Counted from the stretch's first letter, positions 51,418 to 61,029 are shown. The stretch is 64,000 nt of DNA from Pseudogracilibacillus sp037071985 (GCF_037071985.1 NZ_JAXHDF010000005.1:186001-250000); one strand, 5' to 3'. Program-made: numbers and translations. Notes: generated by a model not told the origin, from the letters alone.

Positions 51418-52794
51418 TTATTGTTGACTTTCTTTAGGAATATAAACGGAAAATGTTGTTCCTTTTCCTAATTCACTCTCCACTTTGATTTCTCCATAAT
51501 GTACTTCAACTATATGCTTAACTATCGCAAGACCTAATCCAGTTCCACCAGTATCCCTGCTTCTATCTTTGTCTACGCGATAAAATCGTTCAAATATACG
51601 TGGTAAAGCTTCTTTACCAATACCTATTCCCGTATCTTTTACTTGGATGCAAACATTATCACCGCTATCTTTTACTTTCAAGAAGATTGAGCCTTTTTCA
51701 GGTGTATAACTAATAGCATTTGTTAATAAATTTAGTAAAATCTGTTTGATTTTCTCTTCATCTGCTTCAAAAATCAATTCTTCATCTGCATCAACATGAA
51801 CTTCTATTTCTTTCTTCTCTGCTTGTTGTTTAATAAGTGGAAAAATATCCTCTAACATAAATCCAACTTCAACAGGATTCAAATTAATATCCGATTCATC
51901 TTTCTCCAAATTTGAAAGTATGAGTAAGTCATCAATCAATAGCTGAATTCGTTTACTTTCGTCATAGATAATATTTAAAAATTGTTCTCTTGCTTCTGGT
52001 TCTTCTGCTGCACCATCTAACAATGTTTCGGCAAATCCTTTAATTGAGGTGATTGGTGTCTTTAATTCATGTGAAACATTGGCAACAAAGTCTTTTCTCA
52101 TTACTTCTAATAACTTAAATTCAGTAATATCATAAATAACGAGTACCGCTCCTTTTAACATATTTCGCTCATTGAAAATTGGAGCACCAACAATTTCTAA
52201 ATACGTTCTTTCTTCATTTTCAGAGATAGAGAATAAATGTTTCACATGTTTCTCATATAAAAACGTTTCCTGTACCGTATGATGTATTTGCTCATTTTCA
52301 AGAACATCGTAATACAAATAACCGATATAATCTTGGGGTGTTTTTCCAAACATGGATATAAACTTTCTATTTACTACATGAATATATCCTTTCTCATCGA
52401 TCAGAACGAGCCCACTCTCCGAATTTTCAATTACAGTTGACAGTTGTTCCGCTTGAATTTGTTCTTGAATCGTTAATTCACTTAAATTACGTGCAAGTGA
52501 ATTAATCTTCGTACTTAACTCACCAATTGATCCGTTCATCTGTTGATGGATTCTAGCATGATAATTCCCTTGTAAAAGCTTGTCCATCGTTTCTGAAGCT
52601 TTATCAATTGGTTTCACGTATTTTTCAAAGAAATGAAATAACGCTAATATCAAAATAATAAACTCAATTACTAAAACCGCGAGAAGGACATATAAGTTTG
52701 TTACTGTTGTGTACAAAATTGCTCCTGAAAGGATCAATATAAAAAACAATAATAATGAATAGCCTATTAGATTTTTAGAAAGCATATTTTTCAT
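51418..52794 (-). CDS. phoR: PhoR-like sensor histidine kinase without external domain
   Basis: A 458-residue kinase. Two membrane segments (about 9-28 and 33-53) are almost adjacent, so there is practically no extracytoplasmic sensor. HAMP (about 55-105), PAS (about 118-225), the phosphoacceptor helix with His242 in NVSHELKTPITS, and the ATPase domain with DTGIGIGKEALPRIFERFYR and GGTGLGLAIVK follow. Bacillus PhoR is about 580 residues with an external PAS-like domain; here that part is missing. The start overlaps the phoP stop by four bases. It probably controls the phosphate-starvation response, sensing through HAMP/PAS. Confidence 0.9.
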   Translation of the reverse strand: MKNMLSKNLIGYSLLLFFILILSGAILYTTVTNLYVLLAVLVIEFIILILALFHFFEKYVKPIDKASETMDKLLQGNYHARIHQQMNGSIGELSTKINSLARNLSELTIQEQIQAEQLSTVIENSESGLVLIDEKGYIHVVNRKFISMFGKTPQDYIGYLYYDVLENEQIHHTVQETFLYEKHVKHLFSISENEERTYLEIVGAPIFNERNMLKGAVLVIYDITEFKLLEVMRKDFVANVSHELKTPITSIKGFAETLLDGAAEEPEAREQFLNIIYDESKRIQLLIDDLLILSNLEKDESDINLNPVEVGFMLEDIFPLIKQQAEKKEIEVHVDADEELIFEADEEKIKQILLNLLTNAISYTPEKGSIFLKVKDSGDNVCIQVKDTGIGIGKEALPRIFERFYRVDKDRSRDTGGTGLGLAIVKHIVEVHYGEIKVESELGKGTTFSVYIPKESQQ

Positions 52795-53486
52795 GAAGGG
52801 TCCTCCAGTTTATATCCAAACCCACGGACCGTTTTAATATATTTTGGATTCTTTGTATCCTCTTCAATTTTGTCACGCAAATGGCTTACTTGTACATCAA
52901 CTATTCGAGTATCTCCAATAAAGTCATATTCCCAGACGGTATTTAATAATTGTTCTCTTGATAATATTTGTCCTTCATGCTTGAGTAAATAAACGAGTAA
53001 TTCAAATTCTTTTCTCGTTAACTCCATTAATTCGCCTTTAAAATAAGCCTCATAACGCTCTGGATTAACCTCAATCTCCCCTACTTTTAAAATAAGGGCT
53101 GTAGTATTATTTGTTTGTATTTCAGTTCTTCGTAAAATTGCATTTATTCTAGCGATCAATTCTTTTGGACTGAATGGTTTCGTTAAATAATCATCTGCCC
53201 CCATCTCAAGCCCATAAATTTTATCGTACTCATTATCTTTTGCTGTTAACATAAGAATTGGAATATAATTATTATTTTTACGAATCGTTTTACATACTTC
53301 CATTCCATCCATTTTTGGAAGCATAAGATCCAATACAATCAAATCATAATTTTCTTTCTCTGTTTGTTCGATTGCTTCTTCTCCATTGTAAGCTACTTCT
53401 GTTTGAAAACCTGCCTTTTCTAGATTGTATTTTATTAACGTTACAATAGACGGTTCATCTTCCACTATTAAGATTCTTCGTTCCAC
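52791..53486 (-). CDS. phoP: response regulator PhoP
   Basis: A 231-residue OmpR/PhoB-type regulator. The receiver domain (about 4-118) has the acidic pair in VEDEP, the phosphoacceptor Asp53 in LIVLDLMLPKMDG and the conserved Lys in DDYLTKPFSPKEL. The C-terminal winged helix (about 130-230) has LTRKEFELLVYLLKHEGQILSREQLL and the terminal VRGFGYKLE. The start is GTG with GAGAGGG. The position after mdh matches Bacillus phoPR. Confidence 0.95.
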   Translation of the reverse strand: MERRILIVEDEPSIVTLIKYNLEKAGFQTEVAYNGEEAIEQTEKENYDLIVLDLMLPKMDGMEVCKTIRKNNNYIPILMLTAKDNEYDKIYGLEMGADDYLTKPFSPKELIARINAILRRTEIQTNNTTALILKVGEIEVNPERYEAYFKGELMELTRKEFELLVYLLKHEGQILSREQLLNTVWEYDFIGDTRIVDVQVSHLRDKIEEDTKNPKYIKTVRGFGYKLEDPS

Positions 53487-53580
53487 AAGATACCCTCTCT
53501 TCTATAAAAATAGGTGTCTACCCCTATTCTACAATGAAGTCCATTAAAAGTGAAAAGGTTTTGAACGAATTAACATGAAA

Positions 53581-53730
53581 TTTACAATTGCATTTTAGTC
53601 TAGATAAACTCTATAGAGGTGGTCGCTTTACGTGGGCGAGTAAATACCAAAAAAGAGAATAGAATATGCGTGTATTTTTTGTCTATTTTAACAGAGACTT
53701 TAAACCCGGAGTACAGTAAGGGAGACCACC
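53581..53730. other. structured intergenic segment, possible small RNA or phoP leader
   Basis: The gap 53487-53790 holds GGTGGTC (53618-53624) and its complement GACCACC (53724-53730) enclosing about 100 bases. On the plus strand TTTACA (53581-53586) and TAAACT (53605-53610), 18 bases apart, could start an RNA just before the first arm. On the minus strand the segment lies upstream of the phoP promoter region (a TTCACT / TAGAAT candidate nearer phoP). No protein frame fits. Confidence 0.35.
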
Positions 53731-53790
53731 ACATTCAGTATAGAATCAAACTTCTACTTCATTTTATACAGTAAACATATATAATTATGA

Positions 53791-53826
53791 AAAAGCCTTC
53801 TTCGGAGTTCATCCAAAGAAGGCTTA
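53791..53826 (-). terminator. intrinsic terminator of citZ-icd-mdh
   Basis: AAGCCTTCTT (53793-53802) pairs with AAGAAGGCTT (53816-53825), with a T-run on the minus strand after mdh. Confidence 0.92.
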
Positions 53827-53842
53827 TCATTATTCATTCAAA

Positions 53843-54781
53843 TTATTTTAATACTTCCATTACACTTTTAACAGTTTGTACAGACTTATCTAATTCCGCT
53901 TTCTCATTATCTGTTAATTCGAGCTCGATCACTTCTTCTATACCTTTACCACCTAATATGACAGGCACCCCAAGATATAGATCATTATAACCGTATTCAC
54001 CTTCTAAATATGCGATTGCAGGTAAAACACGTCGTTGATCTTTAAGAATAGCTTCTGCCATTTCTGTTAAAGCTGCAGCAGGAGCATAATAAGCACTACC
54101 ATTTCCTAGTAGTTCGACGATTTCTCCGCCGCCTTTTCTTGTCCGCTCAACAATTGCATCTAAACGATCTTTCGGAATTAAATTTTCTAAAGGAATTCCT
54201 CCAGCATAAGAATAACGAATAAGTGGGACCATATCATCTCCATGGCCACCTAATACAAACCCAGTGATATCTTTTACTGAAAGATTCAATTCTTGCGCAA
54301 CAAATGCTCGGAATCTTGCTGTATCTAATATTCCCGACTGACCAATGACACGCTCCTTAGGAAAACCTGTTTCTCTAAAGATTGTGTATGTCATTGCATC
54401 AACAGGGTTAGATAATACAACAATAAATGTTTCCGGGGCATACTTTTTTATTTCTTGTGCGACTGATTTCATAATACTAGCATTCGTATTGACTAAGTCG
54501 TCACGGCTCATGCCTGGCTTACGAGCTATACCAGCAGTGACAATAACTAAATCAGAGTCCTTAATGTTTGCATAATCTGATGTACCAATAATATTCGCAT
54601 CAAAACCTTGGACTGGGCTAGCTTCAAGCATATCTAACGCTTTCCCTTGTGTCGGTTTTTCCATTTTTGGAATATCAACTAATACTACATCACCAAGTTC
54701 TTTTTGTGCGACCATTAGCGCCGTAGTTGCGCCTGTAAATCCAGAACCTACAATTGAGATCTTTCTTCGTTTTATAACCAT
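53843..54781 (-). CDS. mdh: malate dehydrogenase
   Basis: A 312-residue LDH-like malate dehydrogenase, counted from the ATG at 54781 behind GGGGA. The NAD fold starts KISIVGSGFTGATTALM. Substrate Arg residues are in TAGIARKPGMSRDDL. The catalytic His is in GFVLGGHGDDMVPL and its partner in SGILDTARFRAF. It oxidises malate to oxaloacetate in the TCA cycle. It is the last gene of citZ-icd-mdh. Confidence 0.97.
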   Translation of the reverse strand: MVIKRRKISIVGSGFTGATTALMVAQKELGDVVLVDIPKMEKPTQGKALDMLEASPVQGFDANIIGTSDYANIKDSDLVIVTAGIARKPGMSRDDLVNTNASIMKSVAQEIKKYAPETFIVVLSNPVDAMTYTIFRETGFPKERVIGQSGILDTARFRAFVAQELNLSVKDITGFVLGGHGDDMVPLIRYSYAGGIPLENLIPKDRLDAIVERTRKGGGEIVELLGNGSAYYAPAAALTEMAEAILKDQRRVLPAIAYLEGEYGYNDLYLGVPVILGGKGIEEVIELELTDNEKAELDKSVQTVKSVMEVLK

Positions 54782-54822
54782 TAGAAAATCCCCATTTCTT
54801 TTAAACACGCACTTTTATTGAT

Positions 54823-56085
54823 TTACATGTTTTTGATTAGTTCATCCGCAAATTCAGAACATTTTACTTCTGTTGCTCCATCCATTAAACGAGCAAAGTC
54901 ATATGTTACAACTTTTGAAGAAATTGTTTTGTCCATAGAATTAGTAATTAAATCAGCTGCTTCTTTCCATCCTAAATGTTCTAACATTAAAACACCTGAT
55001 AATATAACAGATGATGGGTTCACTTTATCAAGACCTGCATATTTTGGTGCTGTTCCGTGTGTAGCTTCAAAAATAGCATGTCCTGTATCGTAGTTAATAT
55101 TAGCACCAGGAGCAATTCCAATTCCACCAACTTGAGCTGCTAATGCATCAGAAACATAGTCTCCATTCAAGTTCATTGTAACAACAACATCAAACTCATT
55201 TGGACGAGTTAAAATTTGTTGTAAGAAAATATCTGCAATCGCATCTTTAACTATAATTTTTCCAGCTTTTTCAGCTTCGTCTTGTGCTTTATTTGCAGCA
55301 TCTTTTCCATCTTCTTCTACGATTCGATCATATTGTGCCCAAGTGAATACTTTATCACCAAATTCTTCTTCAGCAACTTCGTATCCCCAATTCTTAAATG
55401 CACCTTCAGTAAACTTCATAATATTTCCTTTATGAACAAGTGTTACACTTTTCCGACCTTCGGAAATTGCATATTCAATACTAGCACGAACTAGACGCTT
55501 TGTTCCTTCTTCAGAAATTGGTTTAATTCCAATTCCAGAAGTTTCTGGGAAACGAATATTTTTAACGCCCATTTCATTTTGTAAAAAGTCAATTACTTTT
55601 TTAACTTCAGGCGTTCCTTGCTGCCACTCAATTCCTGCATAAATATCTTCCGTATTTTCGCGGAAAACTACCATATCTACATCTTCTGGATGTTTAACAG
55701 GTGAAGGAACTCCAGTATAATGACGAACTGGACGTAAGCAATTATATAGATCAAGCTCCTGACGAAGTGCAACGTTCAATGAACGAAAGCCACCTCCAAT
55801 TGGAGTAGTTAAAGGTCCTTTAATTGCAATTTTGTACTCTTCAATTGTATCTAACGTTGCTTGTGGTAACCATTCACCAGTTTTATTAAACGCTTTTTCT
55901 CCAGCGTAAACTTCTTTCCAATCGATTTTCTTTTTTCCATCGTAAGCTTTTTCAACCGCAGCATCTAAAACGCGACTAGCAGCAGCCCAAATATCAGGAC
56001 CAGTTCCATCACCTTCAATAAATGGAATTACTGGATTATCTGGCACTTGTAACTCACCATTCTCAACAACAATTTTATTAGTCAT
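54823..56085 (-). CDS. icd: isocitrate dehydrogenase (NADP)
   Basis: A 420-residue enzyme of the bacterial Icd type. Visible parts are the N-terminal IPFIEGDGTGPDIWAAASRV, the substrate Ser and Arg residues in GGFRSLNVALRQELDLYNCLRPVR, the VVFRENTEDIYAGIEW loop, and the NADP-specific ATHGTAPKYAG region. It makes 2-oxoglutarate, CO2 and NADPH. The ATG follows AGGAGG at ten bases. It lies 185 bases after citZ with a hairpin in the gap and 41 bases before mdh. Confidence 0.97.
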   Translation of the reverse strand: MTNKIVVENGELQVPDNPVIPFIEGDGTGPDIWAAASRVLDAAVEKAYDGKKKIDWKEVYAGEKAFNKTGEWLPQATLDTIEEYKIAIKGPLTTPIGGGFRSLNVALRQELDLYNCLRPVRHYTGVPSPVKHPEDVDMVVFRENTEDIYAGIEWQQGTPEVKKVIDFLQNEMGVKNIRFPETSGIGIKPISEEGTKRLVRASIEYAISEGRKSVTLVHKGNIMKFTEGAFKNWGYEVAEEEFGDKVFTWAQYDRIVEEDGKDAANKAQDEAEKAGKIIVKDAIADIFLQQILTRPNEFDVVVTMNLNGDYVSDALAAQVGGIGIAPGANINYDTGHAIFEATHGTAPKYAGLDKVNPSSVILSGVLMLEHLGWKEAADLITNSMDKTISSKVVTYDFARLMDGATEVKCSEFADELIKNM

Positions 56086-56227
56086 TTAAACAAAACCTCC
56101 TAGTTATATTTGTATAGTTATTCACAAGGAAGAACTACGATTTACTCATCCGGAATGTAATTAGATAACTAACTTAGATATTTGTAAATATTCTCTCTCT
56201 ATGTATTCAGGTAAACATTTACAAAAC

Positions 56228-56250
56228 AATAGCCGGTAATCCCGGCTATT
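56228..56250 (-). terminator. GC-rich hairpin between citZ and icd
   Basis: AATAGCCGG (56228-56236) pairs with CCGGCTATT (56242-56250). Only TTGTTTTG follows on the minus strand, so termination may be partial. This would lower icd-mdh relative to citZ unless icd has its own promoter in 56086-56220. Confidence 0.7.
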
Positions 56251-56270
56251 GACACAAGTCATCTGACTTA

Positions 56271-57389
56271 TTATCCACGCTTTTCTACTGGAACGTATTC
56301 ACGTAATCCTGGGCCAGTATATTTTGCACGTGGGCGAATTAGACGGTTATTATCGTATTGTTCTAATATATGTGCTAACCATCCAGACATCCGGCTTACC
56401 GCAAAAATAGGTGTAAATAAATCATGATCTATCCCTAAACTATGATATACAGAAGCGGAATAAAAATCAACATTTGCAGGTAGGCCTTTATTTTCTTTAA
56501 TATATTTTTCAATCTCTATAGACATTCTATACCATTTTTCTTGTCCTCTAAGTTTTGTTAACTCTTTAGACATTTCTTTCAAATGTTTTGCACGAGGATC
56601 TCCAGAACGATAAACTCGGTGACCCATTCCCATAATTAGTTCTTTATTTGCTAATTTTTTCTCAATGTATGGAATTGCATTTTCTTCTTCCCCAATTTCT
56701 GAAAGCATTGCCATTACTTGTTCGTTTGCGCCACCATGTAGAGGTCCTTTTAGTGCACCGATAGCTGCAGTGATACCTGAGTATACGTCAGATAAAGTTG
56801 CAACACATACTCTTGCAGTAAATGTGGAAGCGTTTAACTCATGATCTGCATGAAGTACTAATGCTTTATTAATCGCTTCAACTTCGATGTCTTCTCCTTC
56901 TTTACCGTTTAGCATGTAAATAAAGTTTTCTGCAAACGTAAGGTCTTTTTTAGGCGTAACTGGATCTTTTCCCTGACGAATTCGAGAGAAAGCAGTTACA
57001 ATGGTAGAAACCTTCGCCTGTAAACGAATCGCTTTACGATGGTTAGCTTCTTTATCCATTACGTCAGCCTCTTCATCATATAAACCAAGTAATGAGATTG
57101 CTGTACGTAAAGCTGCCATTGGATGAACTTTTGATAAATCATATGAACGTAAGTGATCAATAACTGCTTCAGGAATTTCCATTTCATTAGCTAGTTCTTG
57201 ACGAATTTCATTTAGTTGTTCTTCAGTAGGAAGCTCACGGTTCCATAATAAGTATACTACTTCTTCAAAAGAAGCCTTTTCAGCTAAGTCATCAATTGTA
57301 TAACCCGCATATGCTAGTTTGTCATCAATAATCGAACAAATAGATGACTCTGTTGCGATTACTCCTTCAAGTCCTTTTGTAGCTGTCAT
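56271..57389 (-). CDS. citZ: citrate synthase
   Basis: A 372-residue type I citrate synthase. Key parts are LHADHELNASTFTARV, the CoA loop GPLHGGANEQVMAML, the catalytic His in GMGHRVYRSGDPRAK and the catalytic Asp in HSLGIDHDLFTPIFAVSR. It condenses acetyl-CoA with oxaloacetate, so it also receives the acetyl-CoA made from anthranilate. The ATG follows AAAGGAGAG. A TTCACT / TATAAT promoter candidate with a 17-base spacer lies upstream in 57390-57540. Confidence 0.97.
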   Translation of the reverse strand: MTATKGLEGVIATESSICSIIDDKLAYAGYTIDDLAEKASFEEVVYLLWNRELPTEEQLNEIRQELANEMEIPEAVIDHLRSYDLSKVHPMAALRTAISLLGLYDEEADVMDKEANHRKAIRLQAKVSTIVTAFSRIRQGKDPVTPKKDLTFAENFIYMLNGKEGEDIEVEAINKALVLHADHELNASTFTARVCVATLSDVYSGITAAIGALKGPLHGGANEQVMAMLSEIGEEENAIPYIEKKLANKELIMGMGHRVYRSGDPRAKHLKEMSKELTKLRGQEKWYRMSIEIEKYIKENKGLPANVDFYSASVYHSLGIDHDLFTPIFAVSRMSGWLAHILEQYDNNRLIRPRAKYTGPGLREYVPVEKRG

Positions 57390-57689
57390 AACTAATCTCT
57401 CCTTTTATAATTATACTTCTTAAAAATTAAACGAATAAGTATATATATCTAAAAGCTTTTCTTTAAAATTATTATAAAGGATTTTACCCTTAAAGTGAAT
57501 TGAAAGCTATTACAAAACGTGTTTTTTCCTAGGTTTCTAAGCAAAAACAGCATGGTTTACGAAAGATTTTTGACCTTTAAGACGTAAAATTATGCATATA
57601 GAGTCTATATAATAACTGTTGAACATATAGTTATATTAACGTGTTAACATCTCTATTTTACGTACTTTTTATTCAAAAGAGGGTTATTT
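57390..57689. promoter_or_regulatory. divergent citZ / ytvI promoter region with palindrome
   Basis: The 300-base gap contains the citZ promoter and the perfect palindrome ATATAGA-G-TCTATAT (57596-57610), whose right end overlaps a plus-strand TATAAT (57608-57613) that may serve ytvI. No gene or small frame with a ribosome binding site is seen. Confidence 0.5.
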
Positions 57690-58799
57690 ATGAACAATGT
57701 ATTCTATATAAAACTCGTACGTCTTCTATCTATTATTCTAGTAATAACCGGATTGTTTTTTGCTGTAAAATATACAATCGGATACATGTATCCATTTTTA
57801 ATCGCTTTATTAATTGCTTCTTTTTTACATCCGCTCGTAACAAAAATAGAAGTAAGTTGGAAGTTCAATAGAACGATTGCAACCTTCTTTGTAATTCTCT
57901 CTTTTTTTACATTATTCTTTGTAATAAGCTTTCTAATATTAAAACGCCTTCTAAAAGAATCTACTTCGTTAGTAGAAACGTTACCAGAACAGTTTAATCA
58001 AATGAAACTTTTATTAGCTGAAATAGGACAATCTTATTTATTACCTGCTTATGAAAAACTTACCGAGAAAATTACACTGCTTCCATCTTACGAAGAGCTA
58101 GAATTTAATAATTATCTCCTATATTTTATTGATGAAATAGGAGCTTCCAGTTCGTTCTTTTTAAAGAACATTGTAAGTTCTACTTCAGCTATCTTATCTT
58201 CAATAACATATGCAGGTACCATATTTATTTTTATTTCGTTAGCCGTTTTTATGATGACAAAAGATCTGAATCAGATCAAAACAGTCATCCAAAATCTAAT
58301 CCCCGCAAAGTTTATTTCAAAAGGCAGACAGATTATTGCCCACTTAAAAAGCTCTGTTTTTGGTTTTATAAAAGCACAAATTGCAATTACGATGATCTCA
58401 AGCTTTATTGTAATGACAGGCCTACTTATTTTTCAAATTGACAATGTACTTATCATTACGCTTACTATGCTTTTAGTCGACTTTATCCCTTATGTTGGGA
58501 TAGGAGCGGTTTTTATTCCATGGATTATCTACACCTTTTTTATTGAACAATATGCATTAACCATTCAATTAGCCGGGTTATATATCGTAGTTATTATCGT
58601 ACGTCAGATAATTGAGCCACGTATCCTCGCTTCAAGTATTGGGATCCATCCTTTAATCACTCTTATCATTTTATTTATTGGTATTCAGAGTTTGGGCATT
58701 TTCGGAATCTTTATTACTCCTATCATTTTAATTATCCTCAGTGCAATTTATCATGCAGGGATAATACACTATCTTTGGAACTTTATAAAAAATGGATAA
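57690..58799 (+). CDS. ytvI: AI-2E family transporter YtvI
   Basis: A 369-residue membrane protein of the UPF0118/AI-2E transporter family, with about seven to eight membrane segments. The conserved C-terminal part DFIPYVGIGAVFIPWIIYTF and IEPRILASSIGIHPLITLI is clear. In Bacillus it is called YtvI and its substrate is not established. The ATG follows AGAGGG at eight bases. It stands alone on the plus strand between citZ and fxsA, and its stop codon directly abuts the fxsA stop. Confidence 0.92.
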   Translation: MNNVFYIKLVRLLSIILVITGLFFAVKYTIGYMYPFLIALLIASFLHPLVTKIEVSWKFNRTIATFFVILSFFTLFFVISFLILKRLLKESTSLVETLPEQFNQMKLLLAEIGQSYLLPAYEKLTEKITLLPSYEELEFNNYLLYFIDEIGASSSFFLKNIVSSTSAILSSITYAGTIFIFISLAVFMMTKDLNQIKTVIQNLIPAKFISKGRQIIAHLKSSVFGFIKAQIAITMISSFIVMTGLLIFQIDNVLIITLTMLLVDFIPYVGIGAVFIPWIIYTFFIEQYALTIQLAGLYIVVIIVRQIIEPRILASSIGIHPLITLIILFIGIQSLGIFGIFITPIILIILSAIYHAGIIHYLWNFIKNG

Positions 58800-59189
58800 T
58801 TACCATTTACGAAATACAATATTCCCTTTTGCAATACTTTTTAAAATTAAAAAATGAATGAGCTTCTTAAATGGCGTTCTTGTCCAAGGAATAACGAGTA
58901 AAAATCCAAAAAGATCTGACACGAATCCAGGTGTTAATAATAATATCCCACCAAGAATAATACATATTCCATCAATTATCTCCTCCCGGGGGATTTCTCG
59001 ATTATACATAGCCAACTGAGCCCTTCTCCACGTCTCCATGCCTTCCTTTTTTACTAGGGCTGCACCAATGATTCCAGTAAGTATGATAAGGCCTACTACT
59101 GACCAGGCTCCTATCATACTTCCTGTCCATATAAAAATACCGATTTCGATTGCAGGTATAAGGATGAATATTAAGATTAACCAATACAT
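58800..59189 (-). CDS. fxsA: FxsA family membrane protein
   Basis: A 129-residue protein with three to four membrane segments. It starts MYWLILIFILIPAIEIGIFI and contains the family signature LVKKEGMETWRRAQ and GGILLLTPGFVSDLFGFLL. FxsA overproduction blocks F exclusion of phage T7 in E. coli; its normal role is unknown. The ATG at 59189 is preferred over an upstream TTG because AAAGG is nine bases before it. It follows pyk by 53 bases and is probably cotranscribed with pfkA-pyk. It overlaps no base with the convergent ytvI but leaves no gap either. Confidence 0.92.
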   Translation of the reverse strand: MYWLILIFILIPAIEIGIFIWTGSMIGAWSVVGLIILTGIIGAALVKKEGMETWRRAQLAMYNREIPREEIIDGICIILGGILLLTPGFVSDLFGFLLVIPWTRTPFKKLIHFLILKSIAKGNIVFRKW

Positions 59190-59242
59190 GACAAACAACC
59201 TTTCTATTATCCCTTGTTCGTACGTTCTACTGATATTTCGAC

Positions 59243-61003
59243 TTATAGCACACTTGCATGACCCTGATGAATACTTCCAGTTCCACCATCTATCGTTATA
59301 TCTTCACCATCTTTAATAATCCCTAAGCCATTTTCAACTCCTACGATAACAGGAATCCCTAAACTTAGTCCTACGACTGCTGCATGAGAAGTTAAACCGC
59401 CCTCTTCTGTAATAATTCCACCAGCTCTTTTTATTGCAGGCATCATATCTTTATCAGTAGCTGACGTGACTAGAATGTCCCCATCTTCAAGACGTTCATT
59501 TGCTTCCTGCGCATTGTTCGTCACAAGTGCTTTTCCATACGCATAATGACGACCAATTCCTTGTCCTGTCGCGATTACATTACCGATTACATGTACTTTC
59601 ATCAAATTAGTCGTTCCACTAACCCCTACTGGAACTCCTGCTGTGATGATTACTTTACACCCTCTAGTAAATAATCCTGTTTCTAACCCTTTATTAACCG
59701 CAGTATCGAGTAATTCATCTGTTGTATTGATTTGTTCACTTAAAACAGGATAGACTCCCCATACGAGAGACAACTGCCTAAAAACGATTTTAGAAAAAGT
59801 GACCGCGATAATTGGAGCTTTTGGTCGATATTTTGCAATCATGCGAGCTGAATGACCACTTTGTGTTGGTGTAATAATTGCGCTAACCTCCAGGTTTGCT
59901 GCTGTATGAGTAACAGATTGACTAATTGCATCCGTAATGGTCATTGTACTAGATTTTGCCCGTTTTTTTAATAATGATTCATGATCCAGTGCTGATTCTG
60001 TTTTTTGGGCGATAACATTCATCATTTTAACTGATTCTACTGGAAAATCACCTGCAGCCGTTTCACCGGACAACATGATAGCATCTGTTCCATCTAATAT
60101 AGCATTAGCAACGTCTGATGCTTCGGCTCTTGTTGGACGCGGATCCCACTGCATAGAATCTAACATTTGTGTAGCAGTAATGACAGGTTTACCTGCAAGA
60201 TTACATCTATGTATTAAATCTTTTTGCACAAGCGGGACTTCCTCAGGTGGGATTTCAACCCCTAAATCTCCACGTGCCACCATAATTCCAAAGCTAGTTT
60301 CCAAAATTTTATCAAAATCATCCACGCCTTCTCTATTTTCAATTTTAGAGATGATTTGAATATGTGCGGCATTGTTTTCCTCTAATAATTGTCTCATTGT
60401 TAAAACATCCGTATGATCTCTGACAAATGAAGCAGCGATAAAGTCAACGTCATTTTCCACGCCAAATTTAATATCGTTTTTATCTTTCTCGGTTAAAGCT
60501 GGTAAATTAACGCGTACATTAGGGACGTTGACACCTTTTTTATTTTTGATTTTTCCACTATTAACAACCTTTGTTTTTATCTCTTCATTTTCATGGTCTA
60601 TTTCAACGACTTCTAGCTCGATTAAACCATCATCCATTGATATAATTGTTCCAATTCTCACATCATTTATTAATCCTTTATAGGTAACAGAGAAACGTTC
60701 TGCTGTTCCTTCTACATCACGCATACTAATATAAACTGTATTTCCTCTTTCTAAATACGCTTCGCCATCTTTGAATGTTTTTGTTCTAATCTCCGGACCT
60801 TGCGTATCCAGTAAAATGGAAACTGTCTTATCCATTTCTTTAGCTGCTTGTCTTATATTAAAAATTCGTTGTTTATGTTCATCATAATCGCCATGTGAAA
60901 AATTTAGTCTTGCTACATCCATACCATTTTCAATCAATTGCTTTAACGTCTCAATCGATTCGGAAGCAGGACCAATCGTACAAACAATTTTTGTTTTTCT
61001 CAT
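59243..61003 (-). CDS. pyk: pyruvate kinase with C-terminal PEP-utilising domain
   Basis: A 586-residue enzyme, the length of Bacillus Pyk. It has the TIM barrel with the inserted B domain (about 1-345: KIVCTIGPASES, RLNFSHGDYDEH, MVARGDLGVEIPPEEVP, LSGETAAGDFPV), the C domain (about 355-475) and the extra swivelling PEP-utiliser-like domain (about 480-586) with GGLTSHAAVVGLSLGIPVIVG. It makes pyruvate and ATP from PEP. It is 26 bases downstream of pfkA. Confidence 0.98.
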   Translation of the reverse strand: MRKTKIVCTIGPASESIETLKQLIENGMDVARLNFSHGDYDEHKQRIFNIRQAAKEMDKTVSILLDTQGPEIRTKTFKDGEAYLERGNTVYISMRDVEGTAERFSVTYKGLINDVRIGTIISMDDGLIELEVVEIDHENEEIKTKVVNSGKIKNKKGVNVPNVRVNLPALTEKDKNDIKFGVENDVDFIAASFVRDHTDVLTMRQLLEENNAAHIQIISKIENREGVDDFDKILETSFGIMVARGDLGVEIPPEEVPLVQKDLIHRCNLAGKPVITATQMLDSMQWDPRPTRAEASDVANAILDGTDAIMLSGETAAGDFPVESVKMMNVIAQKTESALDHESLLKKRAKSSTMTITDAISQSVTHTAANLEVSAIITPTQSGHSARMIAKYRPKAPIIAVTFSKIVFRQLSLVWGVYPVLSEQINTTDELLDTAVNKGLETGLFTRGCKVIITAGVPVGVSGTTNLMKVHVIGNVIATGQGIGRHYAYGKALVTNNAQEANERLEDGDILVTSATDKDMMPAIKRAGGIITEEGGLTSHAAVVGLSLGIPVIVGVENGLGIIKDGEDITIDGGTGSIHQGHASVL

Positions 61004-61029
61004 CTTAAAATTCTCCTTATATTGATGAT

